Shown: positions 35,698 to 43,063 of the stretch, one piece after another
Numbering within the stretch: position 1 is the stretch's first letter
How the letters are laid out: each line of letters begins with the position of its first letter
Source of the DNA: JAFGNV01 sp964612485
Lineage (GTDB): Bacteria; Chloroflexota; Anaerolineae; 4572-78; J111
DNA length: 64,000 nucleotides
Assembly: GCA_964612485.1 (NCBI GenBank)
Contig: CAZTFF010000023.1
Span: 1 to 64,000, forward strand
Reading direction: 5' to 3'
Program-made: the position numbers and the translations under genes
Notes under the pieces: model-generated
The model's database searches: none
Told to the model about the DNA's origin: nothing
Seen by the model: the letters and a program-made list of their open reading frames with translations, nothing else

Positions 35698-36606
35698 TTG
35701 ATTTCGAATCCTAAATTAGTGATCGCCGTGTCGAAACAGACAGATAGTTCTAACCCGCTGGCTTTTCAACAAATTGGCATCCTCTACCACCCCAAACTGG
35801 CCGAATCGCGGGTGATGGCCGCCGAAATATTGGAATTTGTAGAAAACCTGGGCGCGTCGGCCTGGGTCAGTTCCAGTTGGGGCGAGGAAGACATCAAAGA
35901 CCATTTACAAGATTTAGACCTGCTCATCACCCTGGGCGGGGATGGCTCTATGCTGCGGGCGGCGCGTTTAACCGTAGGGCAGGGCATCCCGATTTTGGGC
36001 GTCAATATGGGCCGGCTGGGTTTTCTCACCGAGGTTCAGCCTGATGAATGGCCGGAGCATATTGAACAAGCGTTATTGGGCGAGTGCTGGATTGAAGAAC
36101 GAATGATGGTCCACGCGGAACATCGCCGCCGGGAAGAGATCATCAACACCCACGAGGCGCTCAATGAAGTGGTGATCAGCCGGGGCCAACTGGCGCGGGT
36201 GGTGCGGCTCCATACCTACATTGATGGCGGGTTTCTCACAACCTACACCGCCGATGGCTTGATCGTAGCCACGCCAACCGGTTCAACCGCCTATGCGCTG
36301 GCCGCCGGCGGCCCGATTTTGCCGCCGGAATTGGAAAATTTTGTGCTGGTTCCGTTGGCGCCCCATTTGAGTTTGGAACGGGCCATTGTTTTATCTAAAG
36401 GCGCCACCGTATGCATTGAGATTTCTACCGATCACACCGTCTCTTTAACGATGGATGGGCAACTGGAAGTTGAAGTGGAAGACGGCGATAAAGTGATGAT
36501 GAGCGTCAGCCCCTCGGTGGGGCGGTTTGTGCGGCTGCAAGAGAAAACCTATTTCTACCGCACCCTGATGAGCCGGCTGGGCTGGCCGCAGCAAGCTAAA
36601 CGATAA
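35698..36606 (+). CDS. nadK: NAD kinase
   Basis: Phosphorylates NAD to NADP (EC 2.7.1.23). About 302 residues from TTG 35698, or about 292 from GTG 35728, the first plausible start after the repeat. Motifs are LITLGGDGSMLRAA (catalytic GGDGS), GVNMGRLGFLTEV and IVATPTGSTAYALAAGGPI. The start is uncertain because no strong ribosome site is seen. The gene follows hisS after an intergenic repeat. The family length is normal. Confidence 0.93.
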   Translation: MISNPKLVIAVSKQTDSSNPLAFQQIGILYHPKLAESRVMAAEILEFVENLGASAWVSSSWGEEDIKDHLQDLDLLITLGGDGSMLRAARLTVGQGIPILGVNMGRLGFLTEVQPDEWPEHIEQALLGECWIEERMMVHAEHRRREEIINTHEALNEVVISRGQLARVVRLHTYIDGGFLTTYTADGLIVATPTGSTAYALAAGGPILPPELENFVLVPLAPHLSLERAIVLSKGATVCIEISTDHTVSLTMDGQLEVEVEDGDKVMMSVSPSVGRFVRLQEKTYFYRTLMSRLGWPQQAKR

Positions 36607-36651
36607 GAAATCTTAGGCTATTCCAAGAAAATACTCGTCCTCAAAATTCTG

Positions 36652-36716
36652 ATGAGTGAGAAGTGGAAAGTGACGAGTGAGAAGTGACACTCATCACCCG
36701 TCACTCTGTCACTCAG
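36652..36716. repeat. GTGAGAAGTG low-complexity intergenic repeat
   Basis: Direct copies of GAGTGAGAAGTG are followed by a complementary stretch containing CATCACCCGTCACTC, forming an imperfect hairpin. It sits between nadK and the TPR/zinc/membrane gene. It uses different words from the GAGATTAGAGATT elements but the same style of short low-complexity palindrome. Confidence 0.55.
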
Positions 36717-36733
36717 CAAGGAGCAATAAATCT

Positions 36734-37540
36734 ATGGCTGATACCTCAACCTCAGATCTGGTTCAACAGGGCCTGACCGCCGCCCGCGTGGGCGATGTGG
36801 ATGATGCCCGCCGGCTGCTGGAAAAAGCAACGCAGCGTACGCCGTACAATGTAGAGGCGTGGCTGGCGTTGGCCGGCGTGGTCGACTCGCTGGAAGACAA
36901 ACAAAAGTGCTTTAAAAAAGTGCTGCACCTGGACCCCAACAATGGCGAAGCGCTGGCCGGGTTGGCCCGGGTTGAACAGAAACTGGCCCAAACGTCAACG
37001 CCCGCTCCCGCAGAAGAGGCCGGGGCTGCATCTGAATCAACAGACGGAACGCTCTACTGCTACCGGCATCCCACAGTAGAAACCGCTTTACGCTGTAATC
37101 GCTGCGGCAACCCCATTTGCCCCAAATGCGCCCAGCGCACGCCGGTGGGCTTTCGTTGCCCCGATTGTATCCGCGAGCAGGAGAATAAGTTTTATACCGG
37201 CACCAACCTTGATTATATAATTGCCGTAGCCATTGCTCTCCCTCTCTCCTTTATTGTGGCGGCCTTGTTTACCTTTCTTTTAGGTAATTTATGGTTTATA
37301 TGGAGTCTAATTATTGGATTTGTGGCAGCACCCGCCGCCGCCGGATTTATTGCCGAAGCCGTACGCTGGGGCGTAAAACGACGCCGCTCCCGGTATTTGG
37401 GCTGGGTGGTGGCCGTCTGCCTGATTTTAGCCACCTTACCCTTTGTGCTGTTTGCTTTGTTTATGGGCGGCGGCGGGTTGATCGTTTCCGGCATGTTTAT
37501 GGTTTTGGGTACAACAACTGTGTTGGCCCGGCTGCGGTAA
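36734..37540 (+). CDS. TPR, zinc-finger and membrane protein
   Basis: A protein of 268 residues. Residues of about 1-85 form two TPR-like repeats (VGDVDDARRLLEKATQRTP and KCFKKVLHLDPNNGEALAGL). A B-box-like zinc region follows (CYRHP, CNRCGNPICPKCAQ, CPDC). The C-terminal third has about three to four membrane segments, starting near YIIAVAIALPLSFIVAALF. The ATG at 36734 follows AAGGAG; an extension to 36677 runs into the intergenic repeat. The order of soluble domains before membrane segments suggests a cytosolic scaffold at the membrane. Function unknown. Confidence 0.85.
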   Translation: MADTSTSDLVQQGLTAARVGDVDDARRLLEKATQRTPYNVEAWLALAGVVDSLEDKQKCFKKVLHLDPNNGEALAGLARVEQKLAQTSTPAPAEEAGAASESTDGTLYCYRHPTVETALRCNRCGNPICPKCAQRTPVGFRCPDCIREQENKFYTGTNLDYIIAVAIALPLSFIVAALFTFLLGNLWFIWSLIIGFVAAPAAAGFIAEAVRWGVKRRRSRYLGWVVAVCLILATLPFVLFALFMGGGGLIVSGMFMVLGTTTVLARLR

Positions 37541-37580
37541 GATCTCACCAGAGATGGGAAAACTATACGGCAAAGAAAAA

Positions 37581-37608
37581 GCCTGCGGCCAAGGCCGCAG
37601 GCTTTTTT
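37581..37608. terminator. Bidirectional terminator
   Basis: Perfect 10-bp stem GCCTGCGGCC / GGCCGCAGGC with a 2-base AA loop, preceded by AAAAA and followed by TTTTTT. It serves both the plus-strand membrane gene and the minus-strand sigma factor gene, which converge here. Confidence 0.93.
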
Positions 37609-37628
37609 GTTTTTTGTGTGTTTACGTT

Positions 37629-38549
37629 TTACTGCACCATAAAACTGCTCAACCGGCCCGCATGATCGGGACGCCGCAGTTTTGCCAACGCCTCTTTTTC
37701 GATCTGCCGGATCCGTTCGCGGGTCAGGCCAAAGCGTTCGGCTACATCTTGCAAGGTCAGCGGATGGCCATCGCGCAGGCCGTAACGCAGCTCAACAATG
37801 CGGCTCTCGCGGGCGGTCAGCCCGGCCAGCGCCTGCCGAATTTCGGTTTCCAGCAGGGTGGAATCAACCTGATCTTCCAGGTCTTGGGAAATATCATTTT
37901 CCACAAAATCGGCCAGGGTTGCGCCGTCGTCACCCACCGGTTCTTCCAGGCTCAGGGTTTCCTGGCCGTCTTTCAGAAGCTCGTGGATTTGTTCGGGCGC
38001 GTCGCCGGTTTGCGCGGCAATTTCTTCCACTTCAGGCGTACGGCCCAACGTTTGGGTAAGTTGGCCCATCACCTTGCGGATTTTGCCCAGGTGATCCACT
38101 TTGTGAACCGGCAGGCGAATGGTCCGGGTTTGCACGGCCACCGCCCGGCTGACACTTTGCCGAATCCAGTAGCTGGCGTAGGTGCTTAAACGCACGCCTT
38201 TGCTGACATCAAATTTATCAATGGCCCGGATCAGGCCGAGTACGCCTTCTTGAGAAAGTTCGGCCAAACTTAAACCGTGGCCGGTATATTTATTGGCGAT
38301 ACTGATCACCAGGCGGCCATTGGCCTGGATCAACATCCGGCGCGCGGCCTCACCTTCATCTACCTTGGCTTTGAGTTGTTTATCGTGACGCAAGGTTGAG
38401 TCTTTATTCATCTTTTCGGCAATGTTTTTTCCCTCAATCATTACCCGGATCAGGCGCTTTTCTTCGGCAGGGGAAACCGGTGCCGTTGCCGCAAGATCGG
38501 CAATGCTTAATCTAAAGAGCGCTTCATCAGGTGCCCATGTGGTTGCCAT
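37629..38549 (-). CDS. Sigma-70 family RNA polymerase sigma factor
   Basis: A sigma factor of 306 residues of the RpoD-like (group 1/2) type. Region 2 reads IANKYTGHGLSLAELSQEGV and KGVRLSTYASYWIRQSVSRA. Region 3 follows (LPVHKVDHLGKIRKVM), and region 4 ends with LTLQDVAERFGLTRERIRQI, a full helix-turn-helix. It lacks the large non-conserved region and region 1.1 of the principal sigma, so it is probably an alternative group 2 factor. A bidirectional terminator lies just past its end. Its targets are unknown; it need not regulate its neighbours. Confidence 0.93.
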   Translation of the reverse strand: MATTWAPDEALFRLSIADLAATAPVSPAEEKRLIRVMIEGKNIAEKMNKDSTLRHDKQLKAKVDEGEAARRMLIQANGRLVISIANKYTGHGLSLAELSQEGVLGLIRAIDKFDVSKGVRLSTYASYWIRQSVSRAVAVQTRTIRLPVHKVDHLGKIRKVMGQLTQTLGRTPEVEEIAAQTGDAPEQIHELLKDGQETLSLEEPVGDDGATLADFVENDISQDLEDQVDSTLLETEIRQALAGLTARESRIVELRYGLRDGHPLTLQDVAERFGLTRERIRQIEKEALAKLRRPDHAGRLSSFMVQ

Positions 38550-38656
38550 ACTATTTCACCTCTTTTTTTGGTTATATTTAACTCAACCCTCTACTTGCTT
38601 GTCTTAGCGATGTTACTAAATCAATCGTAGAGTGGCGGTAATTATCAAAATATTTG

Positions 38657-39355
38657 TTAATTTAAAGAATAATCTACAAATGGTAATCGTTGCGCTTGTT
38701 GATGAACGTTATACGCCCGCACCATGTACTCTAAAATCTTGTCTTCTCGATTCAGCATGCCGGCGGTATTAACAATGAGTTTGCTAAGTGTTTCGGTTGA
38801 AAGTAACGCCTGTTTCTCCGACAGCGGCCCTTGAATGGCCGTTCCGGCCAAAAAAGCCAATGATGTCGGGTCGGTAGGAAGGGTTGCCGTTGAGAGATCT
38901 TCGCCCGAAATATCGGCCAGGTGTTGGATGTAACGCGCCACCATTGGCCTCAATTGTTGGGTTAAACGGTTGATTTCTAACGGATTCCCTTCTTCTATGG
39001 GAAATGGATCAACCTGCCCAATCAACAATTCGTCCATACCGATGTTGATGTTTTTAATGGTAAACCGATCCTGTCCCACCGTAATCACATTCATTCGTCC
39101 GTCATTAAGATGTTCCACCGCCGTAATATGGGCCGTGGTGCCAATGTGGTACACATCGGAAAAATAATCATTGTAACCTACTTTTAACGCATCTTTTGTT
39201 TTCGCCAATACCACGCCAAAAGGTTCGCCGCTATCCAGACATTGCTGGGCCATTGATTTGTATCGCTCTTCAAAAATATGGAGCGGCAACATCATCCCCG
39301 GAAAAAGAACCACATTGAGCGGAAATATGGGAAGGGTTGTATTTTCTGTCAGCAT
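38657..39355 (-). CDS. LON substrate-binding-domain protein
   Basis: A protein of 232 residues equal to the N-terminal substrate-binding domain of Lon protease, without ATPase or protease domains. The start reads LPIFPLNVVLFPGMMLPLHI, then FEERYKSM, as is typical. GVVLAKTKDA and IGTTAHITAVEHLNDGRMN follow. ATG 39355 is preferred over TTG 39361 because AGGAA then has workable spacing. Such stand-alone proteins are common but poorly understood; a protein-binding role is inferred. It lies between the sigma factor and the GntR-B12 regulator on the same strand. Confidence 0.9.
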   Translation of the reverse strand: MLTENTTLPIFPLNVVLFPGMMLPLHIFEERYKSMAQQCLDSGEPFGVVLAKTKDALKVGYNDYFSDVYHIGTTAHITAVEHLNDGRMNVITVGQDRFTIKNINIGMDELLIGQVDPFPIEEGNPLEINRLTQQLRPMVARYIQHLADISGEDLSTATLPTDPTSLAFLAGTAIQGPLSEKQALLSTETLSKLIVNTAGMLNREDKILEYMVRAYNVHQQAQRLPFVDYSLN

Positions 39356-39425
39356 CCGCAATTCCTGATCTTCTACTTTTACACTCTTTACTTTACCGTA
39401 CTATCTTTATACGTTTATTACGATT

Positions 39426-40352
39426 CTAACCTTCAACCGTTGCAGTGAATAAATCTCGAACGGTTATCATGGCTGTTTCTATGGTATCACCCAAATATCG
39501 ACCGGATATCTTGGGTATTAAATCGGGCCGTTGGGCAAAGGCAGTTCCGCCAAAGGTCAAGAACGAGCCGTTGATTTCTGAACTCAGGTTTTTGCTCAAC
39601 CAGGCCAACGCTTCTGCCGATTGAACGGTGGCCGCCGAAAAACAGATCAGTTCGGGTTGGGTTATGGCGACCACCTCTCGAAATTCATCGGTTGTTATGT
39701 TTGGCCCCAGATAAATGAGTTCAAACCCGCGCCGCCTCAAGCCTAAGGCCAATAAAAGAAGGCCAATTTCATGCTCATCGCCCGGCGCGCAGCTAAGCAA
39801 GGCTTTGGGGCCACACTCACAATGGGTCGCGTTGAGCATGGCAATCAGGTGGGCGCGCAGGGTGGTGACTGCGTATTGTTGGGCCAACAAATTGGTCTCG
39901 CCGTTGCGCCAGTGAATTTCCAATTTTCGGATAATTTGCGGAAACAATTTGACCGCAACAATTTCTAATGGATAAATGGCTAGTATCTGGCGGATCGTAC
40001 GTTCGGCGGCGGTGGAGTCAAACGCGAGTAATTGTTTGATAAGCTGTTCGTGGTGATGCGTGTCAGCAATCACATCGGATGGGTTGGAGGAGTGTCCGTT
40101 GTCACCTGGCGCAATAAAAACAAGTTCGCTTACAAAAGTGCCTTTGCCGGTACGCGTATAAGCCAACCCCTGGGCAATTAACAGTTGCAAGGCTTTTCTG
40201 GCCGTCATCCGGCTCAGGTTATGTTGCCGGCAAAGCGCCCGTTCGGATGGTAGTTTTTGATGCGGAAAGAAAACGCCTTGCTCTATCTGGCTTTGCAACA
40301 ATTCTTTGAGTTGCAAATACACGGGTGTTGGATGATGTTTATCCAAATGCAT
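39426..40352 (-). CDS. GntR-type regulator fused to a cobalamin-binding domain
   Basis: A protein of 308 residues. Residues 1-75 form a GntR winged helix (PVYLQLKELLQSQIEQGVFF, LPSERALCRQHNLSRMTARK, TRTGKGTFVSE). Residues of about 95-175 match the four-helix bundle of CarH-type regulators, with W148 followed by nine residues and then QQ (158-159) where CarH has EH. A B12-binding Rossmann domain follows, with the lower-ligand motif DEHEIG (His 194) and FLTFGGTAFAQ. CarH/LitR use a MerR helix-turn-helix, so the GntR head is a domain swap. ATG 40352 is used; the upstream GTG lies at the transcription start. Likely a repressor that responds to cobalamin, perhaps light. Confidence 0.85.
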   Translation of the reverse strand: MHLDKHHPTPVYLQLKELLQSQIEQGVFFPHQKLPSERALCRQHNLSRMTARKALQLLIAQGLAYTRTGKGTFVSELVFIAPGDNGHSSNPSDVIADTHHHEQLIKQLLAFDSTAAERTIRQILAIYPLEIVAVKLFPQIIRKLEIHWRNGETNLLAQQYAVTTLRAHLIAMLNATHCECGPKALLSCAPGDEHEIGLLLLALGLRRRGFELIYLGPNITTDEFREVVAITQPELICFSAATVQSAEALAWLSKNLSSEINGSFLTFGGTAFAQRPDLIPKISGRYLGDTIETAMITVRDLFTATVEG

Positions 40353-40376
40353 AACAACGCATTGGCCTTTCAAGGA

Positions 40377-40394
40377 GTATATACCAGTGTATAC
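40377..40394. promoter_or_regulatory. Tandem GTATAC palindromes, likely auto-operator
   Basis: GTATATAC (40377-40384) and GTATAC (40389-40394) are both perfect palindromes and lie just downstream of the predicted transcription start of the GntR-B12 gene. Such placement fits a repressor blocking its own promoter. GntR sites often centre on TAC/GTA half-sites. Confidence 0.6.
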
Positions 40395-40405
40395 CACCTG
40401 ATTCT

Positions 40406-40434
40406 ATTTTAACGCACTTTAGCGCGGCTGTCAA
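40406..40434 (-). promoter_or_regulatory. Sigma-70 promoter of the GntR-B12 gene
   Basis: On the minus strand TTGACA (40434-40429) is followed after 17 bases by TAAAAT (40411-40406). The transcription start should fall near 40399, directly before the GTATAC operators. Confidence 0.75.
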
Positions 40435-40574
40435 TGCCCAAACCTTTATGATCAAAAAAACTTAATCTTGTTAAAGATACATTTCTCCTTTTATTTCTAC
40501 TAACGATTATTCAATCCTAACACCCATAAATTAAAAAAAAGTTAAATTTATAGCACCCCCTGTCTTTTGGGTTA

Positions 40575-40603
40575 TTGGCTCAAGGGATAGCTTATGTTAT
40601 AAT
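40575..40603 (+). promoter_or_regulatory. Promoter of the OmpR-type regulator gene
   Basis: TTGGCT (40575-40580) and TATAAT (40598-40603) are 17 bases apart, about 42 bases before the ATG at 40645. Confidence 0.6.
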
Positions 40604-40644
40604 AACAGAACTGTGTTAGATTCAAGTTAGAGGAAGAAAAATTA

Positions 40645-41385
40645 ATGGTGAGTGCCTTGCCAAAAGATTTATCGGCGCAGCCAGAGCCGCCCACCCCCCG
40701 GATTCTGGTTGTGGATGATGACCCCGAGGTGGCAAAATCAATAGAAAACAGCTTGCGAAAGCAGTACAAGGTCTTTGTAGTATACAGCGGGATTGAGGCC
40801 ATTAAAGAAGCCCGCCGCCACCCGCCGGATTTGATTGTGCTGGATGTGCTAATGCCGGATATGGACGGCCTGGAAACCTGCCACCAACTGCGCCTTGATC
40901 CGGCGCTGGCCGATATTCCTATTTTGTTCCTCACGGCCCTGGGACGCCCGGAAGATCGCGTGGCCGGTTTGAAAGCCGGCGCCGATGATTATCTGACCAA
41001 ACCCTTTAATCTGGAAGAGTTACAACTCAGAATAAAAGCCATTCTTCGGCGCGTGGGAAAACCGGCCCCGCCTCCCCGTTCGCTAATTGAGGTGCGCGAT
41101 CTAAAACTTGATCGCAATACCTATCAGGTAACAACCGCCAAAAAACAGGCCAAACTAACGCCCATCGAGTTTGACCTGCTCTATCATTTGATGATTTATT
41201 CCGATGAAGTTTTCACCAGCGATCGTTTGCTACAAGAAGTTTGGGATTACCCCTCAGAAAGTGGCAGCCCTGATTTGGTCCGAATGCACATCAAAAATCT
41301 CCGCGAGAAAGTTGAAGTCGATCCCCGCCATCCCGAATATATCCTGACCGTTCCTCGCCGGGGATATACGCTGGCCTCTGAATAA
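40645..41385 (+). CDS. OmpR-family response regulator
   Basis: A regulator of 246 residues: receiver domain (VVDDDPEV, phosphorylated Asp in LIVLDVLMPDMDG, LTALGRPEDR, LTKPFN) followed by a winged-helix DNA-binding domain (LTPIEFDLLYHLMIYSDEVF, RLLQEVWDY, VRMHIKNLREKVE, RRGYTLASE). The N-terminal 20 residues are a short Pro-rich extension. The ATG follows GAGGAAGA. No histidine kinase is immediately adjacent; the kinase gene at 43064 is 1.7 kb away after rtcA. A terminator lies just downstream. Confidence 0.94.
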   Translation: MVSALPKDLSAQPEPPTPRILVVDDDPEVAKSIENSLRKQYKVFVVYSGIEAIKEARRHPPDLIVLDVLMPDMDGLETCHQLRLDPALADIPILFLTALGRPEDRVAGLKAGADDYLTKPFNLEELQLRIKAILRRVGKPAPPPRSLIEVRDLKLDRNTYQVTTAKKQAKLTPIEFDLLYHLMIYSDEVFTSDRLLQEVWDYPSESGSPDLVRMHIKNLREKVEVDPRHPEYILTVPRRGYTLASE

Positions 41386-41411
41386 ACTCCATTAAAATCA
41401 GGAAAAACAAG

Positions 41412-41444
41412 AAAAAATCCCGATTAAAATAAATCGGGATTTTT
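41412..41444. terminator. Bidirectional terminator after the OmpR-type regulator
   Basis: A stem of AAAATCCCGATT with AATCGGGATTTT, loop AAAATA, has A-runs on one side and T-runs on the other. It can end both the plus-strand regulator gene and the small minus-strand gene at 41484. Confidence 0.85.
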
Positions 41445-41483
41445 AAATTATCTATTTTTTTGCCGGACCTGCCTCACCGGCGC

Positions 41484-41714
41484 TTAACCGGCCAGGTCCA
41501 TTAGTTTCTGTTGTTCTGTTACGGGTTCCGATGTTTCAATTTTGTTACGGATAACCCGCGTTGGTTTGGTTGGGGCAGTTGAGAGGGTTTTTTTAAGGTG
41601 GTGAATTTCTTCATACAATGCATCTGAAGAATGGGTTGAGGTAATGGCCTGGCGTTTCTGAATTAGCCAATCCACAATACCGGATAACCTTGTCTGCTGT
41701 GATGATGAGTTCAT
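41484..41714 (-). CDS. Small hypothetical protein
   Basis: A protein of 76 residues, not recognised. It contains a helix-prone start (TRLSGIVDWLIQKRQAI), a second helix (ALYEEIHHLKKTL) and a Pro/Thr linker. AAGGAGAC lies about 10 bases before the ATG, supporting real translation. A bidirectional terminator lies at its 3' end. No motif is visible. Confidence 0.6.
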   Translation of the reverse strand: MNSSSQQTRLSGIVDWLIQKRQAITSTHSSDALYEEIHHLKKTLSTAPTKPTRVIRNKIETSEPVTEQQKLMDLAG

Positions 41715-42016
41715 TAAGAAGCGCGTCTCCTTCCTTGTTTACAATAATTTGTTAACAAGATAGAAAAAATTCCTTTCTTCTACCACAAAACAGCTATTCA
41801 ATTTTTGATGGTGAAAATTTTGTTGTGATAAATACTGTCGTACTTTGTCCCCAAACAGCAAGTAAATTCAACAACCAGATATATGTTACTGAACTCAACG
41901 AATTTAGCAAATTTGAAAAAATAATTTTACGACGCTGTTTTTACGCGCTGCTGCCTGTGGCTTTAACTTTGCCGCTTGTGGTATAATGAATATAAGCTTG
42001 TTTGAATGTGGAAAAT
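41715..42016. other. AT-rich intergenic region with divergent regulatory signals
   Basis: About 300 bases without a gene. It is AT-rich between the small minus-strand gene and rtcA. The only clear signal is the extended -10 promoter for rtcA near the right end. No repeat, RNA or ORF is evident in the rest. Confidence 0.6.
41979..41987 (+). promoter_or_regulatory. Extended -10 promoter of rtcA
   Basis: TGGTATAAT is an extended -10 element about 30 bases before the rtcA ATG. No good -35 is seen. Confidence 0.55.
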
Positions 42017-43060
42017 ATGGATATATTGACGATCAATGGCGCTCACGGCGAAGGCGGCGGGCAGATTTTACGAACCGCCCTTTCCCTGGCCGCCATCTTA
42101 ACCCGACCGGTACGATTTGAACAGATCCGGGCCGGGCGCAAAAATCCGGGCCTGGCCGCGCAGCACCTCACCGCTGTGCAGGCCGCAGCTATGATCTGCG
42201 ATGCCGACGTAACCGGCAACACGTTAGGTTCCCAAACGCTCACCTTTACACCCCGGAGCGCGCCTGTACCCGGCATATACGAGTTTGACGTGTCCAAGGC
42301 CCGTGAAGGCGGGAGCGCCGGTGCCGCCTCTCTGGTTTTGCAGGCTATTTTACTGCCGCTGGCTCTGGCCGATGGCCCCAGCGACGTGGTCATCAAAGGA
42401 GGAACTCACGTGGCCTGGAGTCCCTCCTTCCACTACCTGCGCGATGTCTATTTGCCGGCGGTGGCCCGCTGGGGCATCCGGGCCACGGTAGAGTTGCCGG
42501 CTTGGGGCTGGTATCCGGCAGGCAACGGCGAAATCAAAGCAGCTATTCCGGGGCAGGCGCAGTTGGCGGCCAACGACGATTGGCTGGATCGGGGTGACTT
42601 GCAGCAGATCACGGGAGTGGCTGTTGCCTCCAGCTTGCCCGCCCACATCGCCCAGCGGATCCGTAACCGGGCCGTCAACCTATTGACGCAGGCCGGATTG
42701 CCCACGGCGATTGAACCGCAGCGCGTCCGGTCGGAATCACCCGGCGCCGGTATCTTTTTGACGGCGGAATACGAGCGCAGCCGGGCCGGGTTTACCGCCC
42801 TGGGCAAAAAAGGTAAACCGTCGGAGCAGGTGGCCCAAGAAGCCGTGGATGCCCTGCTGGCGTTTCACCAAAGCGGGGCCGTGCTGGATCAACACCTGGC
42901 CGACCAGCTTATTTTGCCCGGCGCGCTGTCTCCCGGAACAGAAACTCTCTCGGTGGAACAGATATCGAATCATACCCGCACCCATCTATGGGTGGTTGAG
43001 CAGTTTTTAGGGCCGGCAGTTGCAATCGACCAAAAAAATAAACGGATCAAGTTTCTTTAA
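42017..43060 (+). CDS. rtcA: RNA 3'-terminal phosphate cyclase
   Basis: Converts an RNA 3'-phosphate to a 2',3'-cyclic phosphate using ATP (EC 6.5.1.4). About 347 residues with the family start INGAHGEGGGQILRTALSLA, AGRKNPGLAAQHLTAVQA, VSKAREGGSAGAASLVLQA and the C-terminal HTRTHLWVVEQFLG, which should contain the adenylated histidine. The ATG at 42017 precedes the conserved start; an upstream TTG at 42002 is possible. Usually rtcA pairs with the ligase rtcB and the sigma-54 regulator rtcR. Here it is followed 3 bases later by a histidine kinase gene instead, so regulation may be different. Confidence 0.93.
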   Translation: MDILTINGAHGEGGGQILRTALSLAAILTRPVRFEQIRAGRKNPGLAAQHLTAVQAAAMICDADVTGNTLGSQTLTFTPRSAPVPGIYEFDVSKAREGGSAGAASLVLQAILLPLALADGPSDVVIKGGTHVAWSPSFHYLRDVYLPAVARWGIRATVELPAWGWYPAGNGEIKAAIPGQAQLAANDDWLDRGDLQQITGVAVASSLPAHIAQRIRNRAVNLLTQAGLPTAIEPQRVRSESPGAGIFLTAEYERSRAGFTALGKKGKPSEQVAQEAVDALLAFHQSGAVLDQHLADQLILPGALSPGTETLSVEQISNHTRTHLWVVEQFLGPAVAIDQKNKRIKFL

Positions 43061-43063
43061 ACT

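Noticed and set aside
35698..35727. TTG 35698 as certain nadK start
   Set aside because: No good ribosome site; GTG 35728 is equally possible, so the start is left open.
40353..40397. GTG 40397 as start of the GntR-B12 gene
   Set aside because: It falls at the predicted transcription start, so the message could not include it with a ribosome site.
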